Positions 59,874 through 64,000 of a stretch of 64,000 nucleotides of DNA are shown in pieces. Location of the stretch: the NCBI GenBank assembly GCA_031367715.1, contig JANLQJ010000066.1:1-64000 (forward strand), given 5' to 3'. The first letter of the stretch is position 1; each line of letters opens with the position of its first letter. Below the pieces are notes generated by a model that worked only from the letters and a program-made list of their open reading frames with translations, was not told the origin of the DNA and did no database searches. The stretch is from JANYHF01 sp031367715 (GTDB taxonomy: Bacteria; Pseudomonadota; Alphaproteobacteria; Rhizobiales; Hyphomicrobiaceae). The translations under genes and the position numbers were made by a program.

Positions 59874-59928
59874 TGACGCTACTACCGCCGATTCAGTGAA
59901 ACCCTGGAAATCCCTGGAGACAAGCCTC

Positions 59929-60153
59929 ATGACATTGACAAGGACCTCTGGCGTCGTGCTCGCCGCCACCGCTGCTGCCATGATCGTTTCGGGCCTGGCC
60001 GTTTACGCCCCGGCCGCCAGCGCCGCCGGCGCCTCGGTGCGCTGCTTCGGCGTCAATTCCTGCAAGGGGCCGAACAATTCCTGCAAGGGTCATGGGATCG
60101 TCGACCTACCCAGGGCAGCATGCCTGGCCAAGGGCGGCAAGATCGTCGGCTAA
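59929..60153 (+). CDS. bufA: Bufferin-type metallophore precursor 2
   Basis: 74 residues from the ATG at 59929 (GGAGA upstream; the frame back to 59857 comes from the mobile element). The signal sequence is close to that of precursor 1 (TRTSGVVLAATAAAMIVSG versus NKTSGTVLAATAAAMILGG), showing duplication. The mature part has only four cysteines: RCFGVNSCKGPNNSCKGHGIVDLPRAACLAKGG. One CKG block is shorter than in precursor 1, so the two products may differ in metal capacity. It is immediately upstream of bufB. Confidence 0.85.
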   Translation: MTLTRTSGVVLAATAAAMIVSGLAVYAPAASAAGASVRCFGVNSCKGPNNSCKGHGIVDLPRAACLAKGGKIVG

Positions 60154-60174
60154 ACGATTGTCTGATGCGTAATT

Positions 60175-60207
60175 TAAGACCGGTCGGCGGCGGCAGGCTG
60201 GTCTTTT
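60175..60207 (+). terminator. Attenuator hairpin between precursor 2 and bufB
   Basis: AAGACC at 60176-60181 pairs with GGTCTT near 60199-60205 around a GC-rich stem, followed by a short T-run. Placed 22 bases after the precursor stop and 37 before bufB, it would let precursor be made in excess over the modifying enzymes, as is usual in RiPP operons. Confidence 0.55.
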
Positions 60208-60243
60208 CGTGTTAAGCTGACGCAACCTGAATTGCGAGGCTCC

Positions 60244-61188
60244 ATGACCGCGATCGAACGCCCCAAGCCGAGTTCCGGCACGCCTGCCGCCGGACCCAAC
60301 GCGCACGGCGCCGCTGCTTCCAAGCCGCCCTATCTCGGCTTCGGCCTCGGCCTCAGGGCGCAGCACTATCACGACATCCTGGACCGCGAGACAGCGCCGG
60401 ATATCGACTGGTTCGAAGCCATTTCCGAGAACTACATGATCGATGGTGGCCGCCCGCTCGCCGTGCTGGAGCGCATCGCCGAGCGCTGGCCAATCGTGCT
60501 GCATGGCGTGTCGTTGTCGATCGCCTCGACCGCCGAGCCGGACCTCGACTATCTCAAGCGCCTGAAAGCGCTCGCCGACCGCTTCCAGCCGCAATGGGTC
60601 TCCGACCACCTGTGCTGGACCGGCGTGCATGGCGTCAATCTGCACGACCTGCTGCCGATCCCCTACACCCTTGAAGCGCTCGATCATGTCTGCGCCCGCA
60701 TCGATCTGGTGCAGAGCCTTCTACAACGCCCGATCGGGATCGAGAATGTTTCGACCTATGTCGCCTTCCAGGGTTCGGAGATGACCGAGTGGGCGTTCAT
60801 TGCCGAGATGGCCCGGCGCACCGGTTGCTGGCTGATCTTCGATGTCAACAATGTCTATGTCAGCTCGTTCAACCACGACTGGGACGCCAAGGCCTTCGTC
60901 GATGGCATCCCGGCCGATCGCGTGATCCAGTTCCATCTGGCCGGACACGAGAACAACCTGACCCACATCATCGATACTCATGACCACGATGTAACACAGG
61001 AAGTGTGGGACCTTTATGCGCACGCCGTCGATCGCTTCGGCGCCGTCTCGACCATGATCGAGCGCGACGATCACATCCCGCCGCTTGCCGATCTGGTCAG
61101 CGAACTGAGCATTGCGCGCCGCATCGCCGCCGAGCGGCTGCCGGTATTGCGTGCTCCGACCCGGCGCTCGCGACCAGCCGCGGAGTAG
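60244..61188 (+). CDS. bufB: MNIO (DUF692) RiPP-modifying iron enzyme, BufB-like
   Basis: A 314-residue TIM-barrel enzyme of the multinuclear non-heme iron oxygenase family. Conserved blocks: FGLGLRAQHYHDIL, DWFEAISENYMIDGG, IVLHGVSLSIAS, QWVSDHLCWTGVHG, PIGIENVSTYVAF, LIFDVNNVYVSSFNHDWD, FHLAGHENN, TMIERDDHIP. These supply the His, Glu, Asp and Asn iron ligands. MNIO enzymes oxidise precursor cysteines; in bufferin loci they make copper-binding heterocycles. The ATG at 60244 follows GAGG; the TTG at 60232 is unlikely. bufC starts 4 bases after it. Confidence 0.93.
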   Translation: MTAIERPKPSSGTPAAGPNAHGAAASKPPYLGFGLGLRAQHYHDILDRETAPDIDWFEAISENYMIDGGRPLAVLERIAERWPIVLHGVSLSIASTAEPDLDYLKRLKALADRFQPQWVSDHLCWTGVHGVNLHDLLPIPYTLEALDHVCARIDLVQSLLQRPIGIENVSTYVAFQGSEMTEWAFIAEMARRTGCWLIFDVNNVYVSSFNHDWDAKAFVDGIPADRVIQFHLAGHENNLTHIIDTHDHDVTQEVWDLYAHAVDRFGAVSTMIERDDHIPPLADLVSELSIARRIAAERLPVLRAPTRRSRPAAE

Positions 61189-61192
61189 CCCT

Positions 61193-62032
61193 GTGGCAAC
61201 CAAGACGCGATCCGGGTCGTCCGCCAAGTCACAGCAACCGGCCGCTCCGAAGCTGGCGGCGCTGCAGGAGATGTTCCAACGCGCCCTGCTGGAGGGTGAC
61301 CCGGCGATTCTCGAGACCATCGTCAAGTCGTCCAAGGAGCAACGCGAGGTGCTGCTGGGCGTCTACGCCAACGCCTATGCCGGCCGGCTGATCGATGTGT
61401 TGAAAACCAATTTTGAGAAGGTCGCGACCCTGTTGGGCCAGGCCGAGATGGATCGGCTCGGCCGTGACTATGTGCGTGCGTATCCCTCGCCGTTTCGCAA
61501 TGCGCGCTGGTTTGGCAGCCACTGGCCCGAGTTCCTGGCCGGCGCACTGCCGCCGCCGCAGGCCCGGCTCTTGTCCGATCTCGCGACGCTTGAACGCGCG
61601 CTGAACGATGTGTTCGATGCAGCCGATGCCACCCCCTTGCAGATCGCCGACCTCGCGGTGCTGACGCCTGCCGACTGGCCGGGCGTGGTGTTTTCGCCCC
61701 TCACGGCGACCCGCCGCATCACCCTGTCCAGCAATGCTGCCGCTGTATGGCGCGCCCTCAATGCCGGTACTGCCACCCCTAGGGCCGAACTTTGCCACGA
61801 GCCGCAGCGCATCTTGACTTATCGCCACGATGGCAACGCTCATTTTCGCGAGTTAGGGTACGAAGAGGGTATGATGTGGGACGAGATGACCAAGGGCCTC
61901 AGCTTCTCGAGCCTGTGCGAGATGGTTTCCATGCAAGGCGGCGAGGACGGCGCCGCCGCACGCGCGGCCGGCTACCTGCAAAGCTGGATCACTGCGCAAA
62001 TGCTGGCCGGCCCAGAGGAAGGGCGCGACTAG
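61193..62032 (+). CDS. bufC: DUF2063 partner of the MNIO enzyme, BufC-like
   Basis: 279 residues from GTG (GGAG nine bases upstream), immediately after bufB. The N-terminal DUF2063 domain has QRALLEGDP...REVLLGVYANAYAGRLIDVLKTNFEKVATLLG and YVRAYPSPFRNARWFGSHWPEFLAG. The C-terminal half ends in LSFSSLCEMVSMQGGEDGAAARAAGYLQSWITAQML. DUF2063 proteins accompany MNIO enzymes and serve as precursor-recognition partners. The long frame upstream (61112) overlaps bufB and is rejected. Confidence 0.9.
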   Translation: MATKTRSGSSAKSQQPAAPKLAALQEMFQRALLEGDPAILETIVKSSKEQREVLLGVYANAYAGRLIDVLKTNFEKVATLLGQAEMDRLGRDYVRAYPSPFRNARWFGSHWPEFLAGALPPPQARLLSDLATLERALNDVFDAADATPLQIADLAVLTPADWPGVVFSPLTATRRITLSSNAAAVWRALNAGTATPRAELCHEPQRILTYRHDGNAHFRELGYEEGMMWDEMTKGLSFSSLCEMVSMQGGEDGAAARAAGYLQSWITAQMLAGPEEGRD

Positions 62033-62172
62033 CATTCGCCCTGATGGGTCACGTTAAGGTCTGATAGGCGACTTGCCAGCCACCACTATCGTTACCAACT
62101 CAATTCGAAGCCATATTAAAGTGCGGTTGACAAGGACTGGTCAATTCTTTCGCTGGCTGGTCTAACATACCG

Positions 62173-63684
62173 CTACGGCGTGACCTTCACCGCATCGGTA
62201 TCCGATGCCACATCCGTGCCGTCGTGGCGCACCGAAAAATCGCCTACCACTTCGATCTGCAGCCGCAGACTGTCGGTTCCCGGAACGATCCTGACCACCT
62301 TGGCGCTGGCCGGCGTCAGCCACACTTTCAAGCCCTTGGCCAAGGGCAGGCTCTGTTGACGCTGCAGCAACTCGATGGCCGCTGCGAGCTTGTCGCCGGC
62401 ATTGACGTCGACGGCGGCCTCCAAGCCTTCGACGAAACGGCCGTCGATCAGGAAGGGCAGCTCCTTTTGCCGCGCGTTCTGCTTGCCCGACGGTCCGAAC
62501 GGTTCGCAACGGCTGAGCACGATCGAGGGGCTGCCGGGTTTCATCGCCGGACTGGCCAGATAGTAAGCGACGGCGTGGCCCTGCAGCCAGTTGCCGTTGG
62601 CCGGCAAGACGAGATGCACGCCAACGGCCAGACGCTTGCCAGACGGAAAGAAAGACACGGACGACACACTGGGGATGGCGGCAGGGGCGCTCCCGGTGGT
62701 GACCGGCGGGGCCGGTACCGTGGGTAATTTCGTTGCGGTGCTGGCGATCAGCGCCTCATAGCTGACCTCGGCCGGCAGCACGATGCCGCCACCTGCCGGC
62801 TCCATGCCCGAGCCAAGCTGGATCAACGGCGAGGGCGGCAACGGCGCCGGCCGGTCGCCAACGAAGGTCTGCAGCCTGGCTGCGATCGCCATGCGCAATT
62901 CCGTCCCGGCAGCGTTCGATGCGAGGCCGCCAAAGCGCAGGCCTACCGGCGTTCCGCGCAGCCAGATTTGGCGATCCTGCGACAGGGCAACCGGATAGTG
63001 CAGATAGCGCCAGACCATTTCCACCCGCTGCCTGAGATCGGGCGGCACCAGGCCAGCTACCATCGCCGGGGTGACCCTCTGCAACCGCTGCGTCAGCAGC
63101 GGCTCGACATCGGCCTGCAGACTGGTCTCACCCCCCAACACCTTGATCTTGGCGCCTTGCGGCCAAGTGTAGCCCTGGCCGAGCTTGAGCGCCGGCTGCC
63201 AGCGCTCGTCCATGGTGAGCGCAAACGAGGCGGTAACACTCAAGGATCCCGAGATTGGGGTCGCCGAGCCCGCGCCGACCGGCTGCGCCGTCAACTCATA
63301 ACGAATTGGTATTTGAAGTTCGAGCCCTTGCACGGTGCCCGAAATCTTGGCCTCGCCGCCGCGGCTGATGCGGCCCCACAGGCGCACATCCAGGCAGACC
63401 TGTTTGCCGTTGGTGGTCTGACAGGCGGCCTTGGGCAACCGGCGCGCGATCTGGGCAATGTCGGTCGGCAGCAGGCGGACGATCTCGCCCTCGGTCTTGG
63501 TGATGTCGACGGGCGCCGAAACATAAATAGCAGCTGGCGCACTCTCGGCCGTCGCGGTATCGATGAGTTCGCCTGGCTTGGCCGTGACGTCGACGGGCCG
63601 GTCGCAACCTGCCAATGCTGCAGTCAGCACGACGGCCAACAGCACGGCCACAACGTCAAAGCGATTTGTATTGGTCAGCCGCAC
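62173..63684 (-). CDS. DUF4403 family lipoprotein
   Basis: 503 residues from GTG at 63684 with GGGGGAG upstream. The N-terminus has a lipobox (LTAALAGC-DRP), so the protein is lipid-anchored in the envelope. The body has the DUF4403 features: paired beta-rich halves with VSAPVDITKTEGEIVRLLP, LQIPIRYELTAQPVG, TVPAP linkers and GVHLVLPANGNWLQGHAVAYYLASP. It probably adopts a TULIP/BPI-like lipid-binding fold, which is inference. Convergent with bufC; the 140-bp gap between them holds nothing I recognise. Confidence 0.85.
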   Translation of the reverse strand: MRLTNTNRFDVVAVLLAVVLTAALAGCDRPVDVTAKPGELIDTATAESAPAAIYVSAPVDITKTEGEIVRLLPTDIAQIARRLPKAACQTTNGKQVCLDVRLWGRISRGGEAKISGTVQGLELQIPIRYELTAQPVGAGSATPISGSLSVTASFALTMDERWQPALKLGQGYTWPQGAKIKVLGGETSLQADVEPLLTQRLQRVTPAMVAGLVPPDLRQRVEMVWRYLHYPVALSQDRQIWLRGTPVGLRFGGLASNAAGTELRMAIAARLQTFVGDRPAPLPPSPLIQLGSGMEPAGGGIVLPAEVSYEALIASTATKLPTVPAPPVTTGSAPAAIPSVSSVSFFPSGKRLAVGVHLVLPANGNWLQGHAVAYYLASPAMKPGSPSIVLSRCEPFGPSGKQNARQKELPFLIDGRFVEGLEAAVDVNAGDKLAAAIELLQRQQSLPLAKGLKVWLTPASAKVVRIVPGTDSLRLQIEVVGDFSVRHDGTDVASDTDAVKVTP

Positions 63685-63912
63685 GCCTTTACTCCCCCGG
63701 AAATTCAGCCCCGCCGGGTGACACAACGAAAACCGACCGCCCGCAACAAAGCCCTGCAACCGTCGTAACCAGGAAGCATGAACGGGCCTCTATAGTTAGC
63801 TCGGGTTCTTCACTGCACGGCACAATGGTCTGGTAGGCAATGACTTTAGCGTCCAAGGTCGGTTCGAGCAATGACGAATTTATTTAAATGCTCACTACGG
63901 ACCTTCCCGCAG

Positions 63913-64000
63913 TCAGCCGGCGGTGCCCGAGATCAAGCTCGTGATCAACCAGATATTCAGTCCGCTGATCAGCACCGCGATGGCCGCCGCCAACGTGGTC
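63913..64000 (-). CDS. C-terminal end of a probable Nramp divalent metal transporter (partial)
   Basis: Only the last 29 codons are in the window: TTLAAAIAVLISGLNIWLIT, then SLISGTAG and a stop at 63913. A final hydrophobic helix with GLNIWLL-like sequence is typical of the C-terminus of Nramp/MntH transporters (Mn2+, Fe2+). The assignment rests on a very short piece. The 228 bp between it and the DUF4403 start contain no identifiable feature. Confidence 0.5.
   Translation of the reverse strand, partial: TTLAAAIAVLISGLNIWLITSLISGTAG

Noticed and set aside
1..64000. CRISPR arrays, prophage genes and rRNA operons.
   Set aside because: No regularly spaced short direct repeats, phage structural genes or rRNA-like sequences were seen; the repeats present are palindromic intergenic elements.

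Overview
The window is about 64 kb of high-GC DNA (roughly 62-64% by eye) from an alphaproteobacterium, most likely of the order Hyphomicrobiales (Rhizobiales) or a close relative. The evidence is the pyruvate dehydrogenase operon with a lipoyl domain on the E1-beta subunit, a CcrM-type cell-cycle methyltransferase, DUF1489, a lipA-ratA pair, a sfsA-map-radC run, the secDF / Mth938 / squalene-synthase-like cluster, and a LexA box of the alphaproteobacterial GTTC-N7-GTTC type. It looks like ordinary chromosome, with small palindromic repeats and one dead insertion sequence. There is no rRNA, CRISPR array, prophage or conjugative element, and a single tRNA (Pro-CGG).

Layout. 1-8.4 kb: a 172-bp tandem repeat, GC-rich dispersed repeats, three tandem genes for small exported HExxH proteins, a minimal zincin, an SDR protein, queG, a GST, a 58-residue membrane protein, uppP and a frameshifted complex I NDUFA9-like gene. 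8.4-17.9 kb: a large exported SGNH hydrolase; the yajC-secD-secF operon with two complex I assembly-factor homologues; a DUF815 ATPase; sfsA-map-radC. 18-24 kb: a MoCF-domain protein, NnrU, a LOG-family protein, a small DMT protein, a structured 540-bp intergenic region, a mercuric-reductase-like flavoprotein, an unknown gene and rfbD. 24-32 kb: a soluble histidine kinase, a HerA-like ATPase with a Gln-rich tail, a repeat-flanked IS4 remnant, a truncated PPOX-like gene, gor, rpiA and gabD. 32-38 kb: a sugar-type ABC importer (binding protein, double ATPase, two permeases) with a LacI-type operator candidate and several palindromic insertions, one of them inside the ATPase gene, followed by gph.

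38-47.6 kb: an EamA transporter, a threonine aldolase, several exported or unknown proteins, a metallo-beta-lactamase-fold hydrolase, tRNA-Pro, a periplasmic ClpP-fold protein, ratA and lipA. 47.6-55.4 kb: a bactofilin-like membrane protein and the pyruvate dehydrogenase set (lpdA, pdhC, pdhB, pdhA) with an Uma2-type gene inserted between pdhB and pdhC. 55.5-59 kb: a probably SOS-controlled SplB-like radical SAM protein, rnhB, ccrM and DUF1489. 59.2-62 kb: a bufferin-type RiPP locus with two Cys-rich precursors, a DUF692/MNIO modifying enzyme and a DUF2063 partner. The window ends with a DUF4403 lipoprotein and the last codons of what looks like an Nramp transporter.

The most interesting parts are the bufferin locus, where a palindromic mobile repeat separates two divergent precursors; the tandem trio of compact exported metalloprotease-like proteins; the LexA box ahead of the radical SAM gene; and an unexplained hairpin with a codon-repeat stretch upstream of the small DMT gene.
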